From positions 124,001 through 188,000 of the forward strand of contig NZ_JAIUMR010000003.1 in NCBI RefSeq assembly GCF_022565475.1: a stretch of 64,000 bases of DNA, read 5' to 3'. This DNA is from Aliidiomarina sp. (lineage in GTDB: Bacteria; Pseudomonadota; Gammaproteobacteria; Enterobacterales; Alteromonadaceae). The position numbers and the translations under genes were made by a program. Below are positions 48,354-58,275 of the stretch, in pieces. The notes below the pieces were generated by a model that searched no databases, had not been told where the DNA came from, and saw only the letters and a list, made by a program, of their open reading frames with translations. How positions within the stretch are numbered: position 1 is the first letter of the stretch; each line of letters begins with the position of its first letter.

Positions 48354-50171
48354 GTGGCAGGGAAAATTTCAGCAGAATCTATGTTTCTGCGTTTGGCTAA
48401 CGCCTTAACGCGAAGTGGATATAGCGACTTTTTTAATACCTTAGTCCTCGAGTTGGGGAGCGTACTCGATGTCGAGTACGTACTTATTGCCAATACGGTC
48501 GAGAACCCAATGAAAGCGCGAACTTTAGCATTGATGGCGCGCGGTGAGCTGCTCGATAACATTTCTTATGATCTTAAAGGCAGTCCCTGCGAAACCGTAC
48601 CTGAACGTGAGTCTTGCGCGTACGAAGGCGGCATACTCGAGCGCTTCCCCGATGATCACCTATTGGTCGAACTTGGTGTGCAAAGTTACATTGGTATGCC
48701 GTTACTCACTTCAGACGGTCGTAAACTGGGGATTCTGGTCGCAATGTCGACTGAAGTTACGCAATTCGACGATTTAGCCCATGAAGTGATGCGAATTGCC
48801 GCCGCGCAAGTTGGTTCTGAACTCGAGCGCTCGAGTCAACAAGAGCAAATTCAGGCGTTAACGTATCGTGATTCGTTAACAGGTCTGACGAACCGTCGCG
48901 GTTTGCATGAACAGTTACTTAAACAGACACCTGAAGCTATCTTTCTTGCAGATATTCGCCGGTTTAAGACCATCAATGACGTGTACACTTCAGCTGTCGG
49001 TGATGAAGTTCTGCGAGCGGTCGCCGAGCGTTTGCAGCAGTACATCGGTTCGGAAACAATTCTTGCGCGTGTGTCCAGTGACGAGTTCGCTATTTTACCG
49101 TCGTCCGCTGATTTAGCGGCGAAAGTAGCCGATGGACTGTCATTGTTAGAACAAGGTGAAGCGTATGCGCGGCAAATTGCGTTATGGTTTGAAAGCCCTG
49201 TAATCATCGACAACAACGAATTTCATCTCGACTTTACGATTGGCTGCGCTGGGCAAACGAGTCTAGCCAATGATCAGGATAAAGCATTAACTGGTGCAGA
49301 ATTATTGCGTCGAGCCAGTGTCGCTCTAGCGGATGCGAAGGCGCGGCAACATGGCTATGCATTTTTCAATTCGTCAATGATAAGTGCGATGGAATATCGC
49401 CAACTGCTATTCGAACGTTTTCGTAAAGCGTTACGTGAGCAAAATTTCCAACTCTATTTTCAGCCGGTCTTTTCCTTAAAAGACCGCAAATTGGTCGGTG
49501 CCGAAGCCTTGTGTCGTTGGTACGACGACGAATTTGGATGGATTAGCCCGCTTGACTTTATTGCCATTGCTGAAACGCGTGGTTTAATGCAGAACTTGGG
49601 TGATTGGGTAGTGACGGCAGCCTGTCAGCAGTTGCTCGCTTGGGATTCTGATGGCACGCCATTACCTGGTAAACTCGCAATTAATATTTCCAATAAACAA
49701 ATCGAGAGCCATGACACCATTCAGCGTTTTGAGCAGTTAACGCAAGGGGTTGATCGGAACCGCTTGCTACTTGAATTAACTGAAACGGCGATGATGCGAG
49801 CGCCTGAGTTAAATTTAAAACGAATTCGGCAGTTGCATGAAGCTGGTTTTTCTTGGGCTATCGATGATTTTGGTACGGGCTATTCGTCTTTGTCGTACCT
49901 AACTCAGTTAAAAGCTGCGGTGTTGAAAATCGATCGCTCGTTTGTTTCGAAAATAGAACATAGTCAGCATGATGAAACAATTATTCAAGCAATTATCGTT
50001 ATGGCGAAAGCGCTGCAAATGGACTTAATTGCTGAAGGTATCGAAAGTGAAGCGCAACTTGAATATTTGATAAAATCGGGCTGTCACGATGGCCAGGGCT
50101 TTTTGTTGGGACGACCCGTACCCGCGGATGAATTTGCTCAGAATTGGTTGTCGCCGACGCGTAAAAATTGA
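48354..50171 (+). CDS. GAF-GGDEF(degenerate)-EAL c-di-GMP phosphodiesterase-like protein
   Basis: GAF-like N-terminus; ARVSSDEFAIL in place of GGDEF; EAL motif GAEALCRW, DDFGTGYSSLSYL, KIDRSFV, AEGIES. Confidence 0.9.
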   Translation: MAGKISAESMFLRLANALTRSGYSDFFNTLVLELGSVLDVEYVLIANTVENPMKARTLALMARGELLDNISYDLKGSPCETVPERESCAYEGGILERFPDDHLLVELGVQSYIGMPLLTSDGRKLGILVAMSTEVTQFDDLAHEVMRIAAAQVGSELERSSQQEQIQALTYRDSLTGLTNRRGLHEQLLKQTPEAIFLADIRRFKTINDVYTSAVGDEVLRAVAERLQQYIGSETILARVSSDEFAILPSSADLAAKVADGLSLLEQGEAYARQIALWFESPVIIDNNEFHLDFTIGCAGQTSLANDQDKALTGAELLRRASVALADAKARQHGYAFFNSSMISAMEYRQLLFERFRKALREQNFQLYFQPVFSLKDRKLVGAEALCRWYDDEFGWISPLDFIAIAETRGLMQNLGDWVVTAACQQLLAWDSDGTPLPGKLAINISNKQIESHDTIQRFEQLTQGVDRNRLLLELTETAMMRAPELNLKRIRQLHEAGFSWAIDDFGTGYSSLSYLTQLKAAVLKIDRSFVSKIEHSQHDETIIQAIIVMAKALQMDLIAEGIESEAQLEYLIKSGCHDGQGFLLGRPVPADEFAQNWLSPTRKN

Positions 50172-50216
50172 TGCGAATTCGTCACGGTGACACGCATCGT
50201 GACGATTGGCGTACGA

Positions 50217-51434
50217 TTATTTAATCGGAGTACCTAAAAGCTGTATGACCACGCTTTCGCCGGCCTCGACAGGGCCGCGATCTTGCTCTAATCGGATTAA
50301 ACAGTTGCCTTGGACTAAAGAACTCAACATTCCAGACCCTTGTGGTCCGGCACTGTAAACTCGGTTTTCGCCATTTTCGTAGCGTAGTATCCCACGTTGG
50401 AAATCTGCGCGCCCAGGGCGCTTTTTCAGTGGTTCGCCAGCAACGGCCTGAATTAACACTGGCTCTTGATCGCGCTCGCCAGCGAGCCGCTGTAGCGTGG
50501 GTAGCGCCAGTTGCTGGAAGGTGACTGTGGCAGAGACCGGATTGCCCGGCAGACCAAAGAACCATGTGCCGTTGACCTTGCCAAACGCAAATGGCTTACC
50601 GGGTTTCATGGCAACCTTCCAAAAGCCAACAGCACCCAGTTCATCGATCACTTGTTTGGTATAGTCAGCGTCACCGACCGAAACCCCGCCAGAACAGACA
50701 ATGGCATCAGCGCGTGCCGATGCGACCATAAATGCATCGGCAATTTCTTGCTTGTTGTCGGGGATCAAACCAAGATTCAAAACTTGATAACCGAGGCGCT
50801 CGAGCATGGCATGCAAAACAAAGCGATTACTGTCGTAAATTTGATCACTACGTTTCGAGTGTCCCGGGGCGACAAGCTCATCGCCGGTAGAGAATAGGGC
50901 AACCGTTAACCGTCGATGAACGTTCACATCGGCAATTCCCAGCGACGCTAAAAGGCCAATATCCACGGGTGTAAAACGGTGACCTGAGGCAAAGACCGGC
51001 GCACCTACCTTCAGTTCTTCACCATGGCGGCGGATATTTTGGCCATCTTTAGCTGCAGTGGTAAATAAAATCTGCTGCGGGATATTTGCATCGACGACTG
51101 TGTCTTCTTGCGGAATCACAGCCGAAGCGCTACTTGGCACTTCGGCGCCCGTCATAATGCGAATGCACTCGCCAGCTTTGAGCGTGCCACGAAAGGGATG
51201 ACCCGCTAGCGCTTGGCCGACCAACGTGAGGGTCTGTTGTGGTGTTGCCACGTCATCGGCTCGCATGGCGTAGCCGTCCATCGCCGAATTGTCGTAGGAG
51301 GGGATATCCACGGTCGAATGAATCGCTTGAGCGAGAACACGATCGACGGCGTCAGCGATAAAAACAGTTTCAGATTCGGTGATCGGCTGAACGCTGTCCA
51401 ACATGTGTTGCACAGCATCGCGAACAGATAACAT
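50217..51434 (-). CDS. moeA: Molybdopterin molybdotransferase MoeA
   Basis: DIPSYDNSAMDGYAMRADD, MTGAEVPSSASAVIPQEDT, FGLPGNPVSATVTFQQLALP. Confidence 0.96.
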   Translation of the reverse strand: MLSVRDAVQHMLDSVQPITESETVFIADAVDRVLAQAIHSTVDIPSYDNSAMDGYAMRADDVATPQQTLTLVGQALAGHPFRGTLKAGECIRIMTGAEVPSSASAVIPQEDTVVDANIPQQILFTTAAKDGQNIRRHGEELKVGAPVFASGHRFTPVDIGLLASLGIADVNVHRRLTVALFSTGDELVAPGHSKRSDQIYDSNRFVLHAMLERLGYQVLNLGLIPDNKQEIADAFMVASARADAIVCSGGVSVGDADYTKQVIDELGAVGFWKVAMKPGKPFAFGKVNGTWFFGLPGNPVSATVTFQQLALPTLQRLAGERDQEPVLIQAVAGEPLKKRPGRADFQRGILRYENGENRVYSAGPQGSGMLSSLVQGNCLIRLEQDRGPVEAGESVVIQLLGTPIK

Positions 51435-51443
51435 GCCTAGTCC

Positions 51444-52088
51444 TTAATTACTTTGTTGATTGACCATCCAAACTGCGGCTTCGACGCGCGAACGTAAACC
51501 GAGTTTCTTCAGTAAATGCTTTACATGTACCTTAACGGTCCCATCGGAAATATCAAGTTCGCGGGCAATGACTTTGTTGCTCATGCCTTTGGCAATGAGG
51601 GATAAAATCTCGTACTCGCGATTGGTTAAATTATTCAAGTCAGCTTGCTGTCGCGGTGCAGGCTTGCGAATGGCCGTAGCCAAGATTTCTGTAATTGCTT
51701 CGCTCAGCACCATTTTGCCATCGAGCGCACGGCGTATTTGCTCAAGAAGCTTTTCCGGATCCATGTCTTTCAACAGGTAACCGTCAGCACCCGAGCTTAT
51801 GGCTTCAACCACGTCCTCATCGGCGTCAGACACAGTCAACATGACGATGCGCGAGGTGACACCGACTTTGCGCATCTCTTTTAAGGTCTCAAGACCGTCC
51901 ATGCCATGCATGTTGAGATCGAGCACAATCAAATCAGGATCAAGGTCTTCTGCTAAACGAATAGCGTCGGGACCGTTGTTTGCTTCCGCGATGACTTCAA
52001 TATCAGTCTCGAACTCGAGGAGTTGTTTGAGACCCTTTAATAACAGTGGATGATCGTCCACTAACATCACACTGGATTTATTACTCAT
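51444..52088 (-). CDS. narL: Nitrate/nitrite response regulator NarL
   Basis: VMLVDDHPLLLKGLKQLLEFE...LTNREYEILSLIAKGMSNKVIARELDISDGTVKVHVKHLLKKLGLRSRVEAAVW. Confidence 0.94.
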   Translation of the reverse strand: MSNKSSVMLVDDHPLLLKGLKQLLEFETDIEVIAEANNGPDAIRLAEDLDPDLIVLDLNMHGMDGLETLKEMRKVGVTSRIVMLTVSDADEDVVEAISSGADGYLLKDMDPEKLLEQIRRALDGKMVLSEAITEILATAIRKPAPRQQADLNNLTNREYEILSLIAKGMSNKVIARELDISDGTVKVHVKHLLKKLGLRSRVEAAVWMVNQQSN

Positions 52089-52166
52089 GTCACTATCCCC
52101 AATTTAAACAATCCGGAGGTATTTCCTCAGTGCCGCCTATTACCTCTTAGAGTCGGTTGTAAAACA

Positions 52167-52180
52167 TTGACCTACATCAT
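52167..52180. promoter_or_regulatory. FNR-like site in the narL-narK intergenic region
   Basis: TTGAC-CTAC-ATCAT, 8/10 to TTGAT-N4-ATCAA. Confidence 0.55.
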
Positions 52181-52294
52181 GGTTTTTAGTGATACCCACA
52201 CTCTAAATAGGGATACTTAACTTTCCCTCGCTAGCCAATAGCTTAGTATAAACCGCTGAAATTCAAAGGCTAATTACCGACTAAATTCATGAAC

Positions 52295-52310
52295 TACCAC
52301 TATAGGGGTA
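52295..52310. promoter_or_regulatory. NarL 7-2-7 binding site upstream of narK
   Basis: TACCACT-AT-AGGGGTA inverted heptamers. Confidence 0.75.
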
Positions 52311-52415
52311 CTCCGTGGTAGGCGGTTGTCCATCCCCTCGGGAACATTGTGATAACCCCAGACAAATCGCACACTGACGCTGCGCTTGGAAAGTAGCTGG
52401 AGTGAGGAGTTCAAC

Positions 52416-54032
52416 ATGTCAGATTTAAAACGCTGGGAACCCGAGAACGAACAGTTCTGGGAAAGCGAAGGGAAACGCATTGCAAATCGAAACCTATGGA
52501 TTTCGATTCCGAGTTTATTATGCGGCTTTGCCGTGTGGATGTACTGGAGCATCATTACGGTTCAAATGATGAACCTTGGTTTTCCTTACAACCCTGGTGA
52601 GCTATTAACCCTAACCGCAATTGCCGGTTTGACCGGTGCCACGTTGCGCATTCCGGCGAGCTTTTTCGTTCGTTTGTGCGGTGGTCGGTATACCATTTTC
52701 TTGACCACAAGTTTGTTGATCGTTCCCGCTTTTGGCACCGGGCTTGCGTTGCAAAACCCAGACTCACCACTGTGGCTGTTCCAGTTAATGGCGCTGTTGT
52801 CAGGCATTGGTGGTGGTAACTTTGCCGCCTCGATGTCAAACATCAGCTTCTTCTTCCCGCGCAAGCAACAAGGCTCAGCACTGGGCATGAATGCGGGATT
52901 AGGTAATTTTGGTGTCACCACCATGCAGTTGCTTGTGCCACTGGTCATGACCTTTGCCGCTTTCTCCTGGTTAGGTGCTGGCGACTCAATGATTCTGCAG
53001 AAAGCCAGCGGCACTCTAATCGGCAGTATTCCTGCGGGTAGCGAAACCTGGATTCAGAATGCCGGTTATGTCTGGCTATTGCTGCTAATTCCTCTCGCGT
53101 TCGCGACTTGGTTTGGCATGAATAACATCAACACGGAAGAAGTGACTCCAAACTTGCCGAAAGCGCCGGTGTCCTTTGCCATTATATTGGCTATGTATGG
53201 TATCGGCTTCCTGACTTCCATAGTCGGTCTATGGCTCATGCTGCCGTCGGACGCCAATGGTTCAGGTTTTGGTGTGCCGAAAGAAATCGTTCTCGTTATG
53301 GTTCTGGTTGGCACCGTTATGCTCTTGAAATTCTTGCCGGGAGCCATTCGCACGAGCTTGAATCGCCAATACAAGATATTCAACAATAAACACACGTGGG
53401 TGATGAGCGTTCTTTACATCATGACCTTTGGCTCGTTCATCGGCTTTGCGGCGGCATTCCCGTTGTCGATTCAGGTCATCTTCGGCTATAGCCATATTAT
53501 GGTTGATGGCGTGATGACGCATAATACGCCGAATCCGAATGGTCCGAGTGCGCTAACCTACGCTTGGATCGCTCCATTTATTGGCGCTTTGATTCGCCCC
53601 GTCGGTGGTTGGTTGTCGGATAAATTGGGCGGTGCACTCGTGACCCAGATTTGTGCGTTTATCATGGTGGTTTGTGCGTTAGGTGCCGCTTATTTCATGC
53701 GCTTGGCCTATCAATCGGAAGCGCCTGAGCAATATTTCATGCAGTTCTTCTTGTTGTTCTTAGGTTTATTTGCAGCAAGTGGCATCGGTAATGGCTCAAC
53801 CTTCCGTACCATCGCCGTGGTCTTTCCGAAAGAACAGGCAGGCCCAGTATTAGGCTGGACTTCGGCCGTGGCTGCGTACGGGGCGTTTTATATTCCACAA
53901 GTATTCGGTGAGCAAATCACCGCAGCAACGCCAGAATACGCGATGATCGGTTTCGCTATCTTCTACGGCTTCTGTTTATTACTCAACTGGTTCTACTATT
54001 TGCGTAAAAACGGCGAGTTCTATAATCCGTAA
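52416..54032 (+). CDS. narK: Nitrate/nitrite transporter NarK family
   Basis: RNLWISIPSLLCGFAVWMYWSIITVQM...RIPASFFVRLCGGRYTIF...GGNFAASMSNISFFFPRKQQGSALGMNAGLGNFGV nitrate signature. Confidence 0.94.
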   Translation: MSDLKRWEPENEQFWESEGKRIANRNLWISIPSLLCGFAVWMYWSIITVQMMNLGFPYNPGELLTLTAIAGLTGATLRIPASFFVRLCGGRYTIFLTTSLLIVPAFGTGLALQNPDSPLWLFQLMALLSGIGGGNFAASMSNISFFFPRKQQGSALGMNAGLGNFGVTTMQLLVPLVMTFAAFSWLGAGDSMILQKASGTLIGSIPAGSETWIQNAGYVWLLLLIPLAFATWFGMNNINTEEVTPNLPKAPVSFAIILAMYGIGFLTSIVGLWLMLPSDANGSGFGVPKEIVLVMVLVGTVMLLKFLPGAIRTSLNRQYKIFNNKHTWVMSVLYIMTFGSFIGFAAAFPLSIQVIFGYSHIMVDGVMTHNTPNPNGPSALTYAWIAPFIGALIRPVGGWLSDKLGGALVTQICAFIMVVCALGAAYFMRLAYQSEAPEQYFMQFFLLFLGLFAASGIGNGSTFRTIAVVFPKEQAGPVLGWTSAVAAYGAFYIPQVFGEQITAATPEYAMIGFAIFYGFCLLLNWFYYLRKNGEFYNP

Positions 54033-54132
54033 ATCGCATTGAATCGACGTTTGAACGTAAAGTCCCGCTTCTCACCCAAGCGGGACTTTCCTTTCTGGAG
54101 TCGCAGCGCCTATAATCAAGGGAGTTGATTAA

Positions 54133-54148
54133 ATTAGAAAGAGCTAAT
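54133..54148. promoter_or_regulatory. Candidate ArsR-family operator upstream of arsR-like gene
   Basis: ATTAGA-AAGA-GCTAAT, near-perfect 6-4-6 inverted repeat 12 nt before the start codon. Confidence 0.65.
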
Positions 54149-54159
54149 ATAATAATCTT

Positions 54160-54465
54160 ATGAAAATGACCTCGATATCGATTGAGCAAATGGAAATCAA
54201 TGCAACCGCAGCTGAAGCACTGTTGAAGTCGCTGGCGAATAGTCACCGCTTGATGGTCTTGTGCTATTTGGTGAATGGCGAGATGTCGGTGGGCGATTTG
54301 GAAAAGAAATTGGGTTTATCACAATCATCGTTGTCGCAACATTTGGCAAAGCTGCGAGAGCAGAAAATTGTCGGTTTTCGTAAAGAGGGCACAACGGTGC
54401 TGTATCGAATCGAAGACGAGAAGGCGATGACGATTCTCGAATCGCTGCATGGGATTTATTGCTAA
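54160..54465 (+). CDS. ArsR/SmtB family regulator, BigR/SqrR-like cysteine pattern
   Basis: LKSLANSHRLMVLCYLVNGEMSVGDLEKKLGLSQSSLSQHLAKLREQKIVGFRKEGTTVLYRI...GIYC; one Cys in each dimer-helix region. Confidence 0.85.
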   Translation: MKMTSISIEQMEINATAAEALLKSLANSHRLMVLCYLVNGEMSVGDLEKKLGLSQSSLSQHLAKLREQKIVGFRKEGTTVLYRIEDEKAMTILESLHGIYC

Positions 54466-54513
54466 CGATAAAAAGAAGATCGCGTGTCGACGATCTTTTT
54501 TTAGGGTTTATAT

Positions 54514-54529
54514 ATTAGACAATTCTAAT
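54514..54529. promoter_or_regulatory. Candidate ArsR-family operator upstream of DUF2892-RND operon
   Basis: ATTAGA-CAAT-TCTAAT perfect 6-4-6 inverted repeat, same half sites as 54133-54148. Confidence 0.7.
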
Positions 54530-54629
54530 AAAGTAACATTTAATATCGCTGAAATCGCGATTTTTTCAACAAAACCATCTAGGCTAAAGCTAAGGTTGCC
54601 ACGATGGAATCAACCTGAGGAAAGAGAAA

Positions 54630-54833
54630 ATGAATATTGATCGCGCTGTAATGGCATTTGCTGGTGCTGTGGTTCTGATTTCCGCCCTGTTGGCTTGGCA
54701 GGTGTCGCCTGCTTGGTTATTGCTAACAGGATTTGTTGGTTTAAATTTATTCCAAGCGTCCTTTACGGGATTTTGTCCATTGGCAAAAATTTTAGCCAAA
54801 TTTGGACTGAAGCCGGGGAATGCTTTCAAGTAA
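54630..54833 (+). CDS. DUF2892 (YgaP-TM-like) small membrane protein
   Basis: [23 protein letters not shown]...[31 protein letters not shown]. Confidence 0.88.
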   Translation: MNIDRAVMAFAGAVVLISALLAWQVSPAWLLLTGFVGLNLFQASFTGFCPLAKILAKFGLKPGNAFK

Positions 54834-54915
54834 GCTGCAGGCCTGAACGTATACGGAACTATTGCGAGACGGCGAATCAGCCGTCTCTCTATTGCTGTCA
54901 TTCGAGGAGCAAAGC

Positions 54916-57900
54916 ATGGCGCAAGCGCGAAGTGGTGAGAAGCCACAAGGCAACATTATAAACTGGTTTTTAAATAGTGCCTTCCCGCCAATCTTTATTG
55001 GTTTTGCGCTATTACTTGGTGTCATCGCCCTGTTACTGACGCCGCGTGAAGAAGATCCACAAATCGTCGTGCCGATGGCTGACGTTGTCGTTTCAGCACC
55101 TGGCTTGTCGGCTCGTCAAGTGGCCACGCAAGTGACGGAGCCACTGGAACGCTTAGTCTCGCAAATTGATGGTGTCGAGTATGTCTATTCGTCCTCGAAC
55201 CGTGACCACGCCAATGTTACGGTGCGCTTCTATGTTGGTGAAGATCGCGAAGACTCCTTGGTCAAGCTGTATAACAAGCTGTACTCCAATCAAGACCAAA
55301 TCCCTGCCGTTGTTAGCAATTGGGTCGTGAAGCCCGTTGAGATCGATGATGTACCGATTGTCGTAGCTGCCATTTATAGTCAAGATCCAGAGCAACATGA
55401 CGCATTTACGTTGCGTCGCGTGGCGGAACAAGCGACCCAGCGTCTCAAGTCGATTCGCCATACCAATCGCGTGGAAGTGACCGGTGGTCAGGCACGAGTC
55501 GTGCAAATTGAGCTCGATAGTGTGGCATTGGCTGCTCATAGTACAACACTGGCCGACATTGCTCGCGCTGTGCAAGTCAGCAACACGCAGGTGACAGCAG
55601 GCCATTTGCACCAAGATAGCCGTGTGATTCAAGTCGAAAGCGGCGTGTTTTTCCAATCGGCCGCCGAATTAGCCAACGCGGTTGTTAATGTCGTCAATGG
55701 TAAACCGGTTTATTTACGTGACGTTGCTGATGTGACGGACGGCCCAGAGCAGCCGAACGATTACACCTTCTTCTATCCGGGTCTGGCGTTTAGCGCCGAG
55801 CACGAGAATACTGCAGTAGACAAATATCCAGCGGTGTTTATTTCTGTAGCAAAACAACGTGGCTCCAATGCAGTTTGGGTGGCGGACAATGTTCTTGCTG
55901 CGCTCGAAGAACTGCAAGCCGATTGGTTACCGGCAGGGGTCGAGTATTCTGTCATTCGGAATTACGGTGAAACGGCCGACGACAAAGTCAAAGAGCTCGT
56001 CAGCAGCTTGATCGTTGCGGTCATCGTGGTGGTGGTGTTTGTCGGTCTGTTCCTGAGCTGGCGCGCTGCTGCTGTGGTTGCTATTGCTATTCCAATCGCT
56101 TATGGCGCCACGCTTGGCATGGACCTTTTGTTTGGATACACCATCAATCGAGTCACTCTATTTGCGCTGATTTTGGCCTTAGGCTTAATTGTCGATGACC
56201 CTATTGCCGCGATTGACAATATTGAACGTCACATGCGCGAGCAGGGTAAAGCAACTAAGCGCGCAGTCATCGCTGCCATGGTGGAGATCCGTAGCGCGCT
56301 ATTAATGTCGACCTTGGCAATTATCATTGTCTTTACGCCGATGTTTTTTATCACCGGCATGATGGGCCCATACATGGCGCCGATGGCGTTTAACGTGCCT
56401 GTCAGCGTAGTTTTCTCGACCCTTACTGCATTCTTAATTACCCCGTGGCTGGCGTGGAAAATTATGGCTAAGGCCAAGCAAAAAGGGGCTTACGACCCGA
56501 GCACTTCAGTTCTCTACAAAGGCTACCGCGCCATCCTTAAGCCGTTAATAGCGAGTCCGCGGCGTAGCAAAATATTTCTCTGGGCCGTTGCTGGACTCTT
56601 TGTCATTGCAGCAATTCTGCCGGCGATGCGTCTCGTGCCACTGAAGTTATTGCCGCACGACAACAAGAATGAGTTCCAGCTGATTGTCGATTTACGTGAG
56701 GGCGAGTCGCTTGAAAGCACCGCCATGGTGCTCGAACAGTTTGCCAATTACTTGCAACGCGTGCCGGAAGTAGCGTCAGTTTCAAGCTTTGCCGGCGTCG
56801 CCTCGCCAATGGACTTCAATGGCATGGTGCGGCATTACTTCCATCGTCAGCAACCGTGGCAAGGCGAATTGCGGGTTGTCTTGGCACCGAAACAGCAGCG
56901 GCAAATGCAGTCACACGAAATGGTGAATCGTTTACGCGATGACTTGGAAGCCATAGCCACAACGCATAACGCCCGCTTAAAGCTGGTACAAATGCCGCCA
57001 GGACCGCCGGTTCTGGCCACCGTGGTCGCGGAGATTTATGGTGACAGTCGAACCGACTATCGAGAGCTTGAAGCCGCCGCACAGGTGGTTGCAGATCGCT
57101 TGCGCCGGGAAGACATGGTCAGTGAAGTTGATACCTCAGTCCCCTTTGATTATAGCGTTTGGCGCTTTGAAGTGGATCGTGAGAAGGCAGCTCTGTCGGG
57201 TATCAGCGCGACGGATATTCACCAAAGTATTCAGGCAGCGACTGCAGGCTGGGTGATTGATTTCTTGCAACAGCCAACCGAAATTAATCCATTACCCATT
57301 GAAATTCGATTGCCGCAAGGGGCGCGTGATAACCCCGACCACCTTTTGTCGCTTTATGTTCGCGGTCAACAGGGCATCGCTCAAGTGGATGAAGGTCAAG
57401 GATTGCGGGCAGCACCTGCGCCTTTAGTACAATTGGCAGAACTTGGCCGCTTCGTTGAAGTCAATGCTGACCGACCCATTCTGCACAAAAACCTGCGCCC
57501 GGTTGCGTATGTGTATGCCGAGTCGGTCGGTCGAGTGCCTGCGGATGTAGTCGCCGATGTTATGGTTGATCAAGGCAAAGAAGGTGATAATTTCGTACCC
57601 CATTGGCGTCGCCATTACTTCAATAATGGCTCAGGTTTAGGCTGGGATGTGCCGGATAACATTTCGGTTGTCTGGAGCGGTGAGGGTGAATGGAAAATCA
57701 CGTTAGATGTCTTCCGTGACCTCGGTATCGCGTACGGCGTTGCGCTGCTTGGAGTCTATCTGGTGATGGTGTTACAAACCGGCCTGAAAGGCGTTTCCGG
57801 CATTATGATGTTGTCCATTCCGCTGACCATTATTGGCATTATGCCCGGATTTTGGTTCTTGAATATGTTCGCGGCGGATATTAACGGCTACCCGAATCCG

Positions 57901-58275
57901 TCGTTATTTACCGCCACAGCCATGATCGGGATGATCGCTTTGGCTGGCATAGTTGTCCGTAATGCTCTGATTCTTATTGAATTTATTCAGCAGCGATTGC
58001 GAACGCCTTGCACCTTAGAAGAGGCACTATTCGATGCTGGTGCGGCGCGAACACGGCCCATTTTATTGACCGCCGGTACCACCATGTTAGCGAATATCGT
58101 GATTACCCTCGACCCAATTTTTAATGGTTTAGCGTGGGCGATTATCTTTGGCATTACCGCCTCAACCGTATTTACGTTGTTGGTTGTGCCGGTCGTCTAT
58201 CACTTAATGTACAAAGATGCGGAAGGCCATGGTTTACCAGCTGCTTTATCGCAGGAACAGGAGAGTTTGTCATGA
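54916..58275 (+). CDS. RND family efflux transporter permease
   Basis: ~1119 aa; duplicated RND topology; VVVSAPGLSARQVATQVTEPLERLVSQIDGVEYVYSSS; LILALGLIVDDPIAAIDNIERHM. Confidence 0.93.
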   Translation: MAQARSGEKPQGNIINWFLNSAFPPIFIGFALLLGVIALLLTPREEDPQIVVPMADVVVSAPGLSARQVATQVTEPLERLVSQIDGVEYVYSSSNRDHANVTVRFYVGEDREDSLVKLYNKLYSNQDQIPAVVSNWVVKPVEIDDVPIVVAAIYSQDPEQHDAFTLRRVAEQATQRLKSIRHTNRVEVTGGQARVVQIELDSVALAAHSTTLADIARAVQVSNTQVTAGHLHQDSRVIQVESGVFFQSAAELANAVVNVVNGKPVYLRDVADVTDGPEQPNDYTFFYPGLAFSAEHENTAVDKYPAVFISVAKQRGSNAVWVADNVLAALEELQADWLPAGVEYSVIRNYGETADDKVKELVSSLIVAVIVVVVFVGLFLSWRAAAVVAIAIPIAYGATLGMDLLFGYTINRVTLFALILALGLIVDDPIAAIDNIERHMREQGKATKRAVIAAMVEIRSALLMSTLAIIIVFTPMFFITGMMGPYMAPMAFNVPVSVVFSTLTAFLITPWLAWKIMAKAKQKGAYDPSTSVLYKGYRAILKPLIASPRRSKIFLWAVAGLFVIAAILPAMRLVPLKLLPHDNKNEFQLIVDLREGESLESTAMVLEQFANYLQRVPEVASVSSFAGVASPMDFNGMVRHYFHRQQPWQGELRVVLAPKQQRQMQSHEMVNRLRDDLEAIATTHNARLKLVQMPPGPPVLATVVAEIYGDSRTDYRELEAAAQVVADRLRREDMVSEVDTSVPFDYSVWRFEVDREKAALSGISATDIHQSIQAATAGWVIDFLQQPTEINPLPIEIRLPQGARDNPDHLLSLYVRGQQGIAQVDEGQGLRAAPAPLVQLAELGRFVEVNADRPILHKNLRPVAYVYAESVGRVPADVVADVMVDQGKEGDNFVPHWRRHYFNNGSGLGWDVPDNISVVWSGEGEWKITLDVFRDLGIAYGVALLGVYLVMVLQTGLKGVSGIMMLSIPLTIIGIMPGFWFLNMFAADINGYPNPSLFTATAMIGMIALAGIVVRNALILIEFIQQRLRTPCTLEEALFDAGAARTRPILLTAGTTMLANIVITLDPIFNGLAWAIIFGITASTVFTLLVVPVVYHLMYKDAEGHGLPAALSQEQESLS

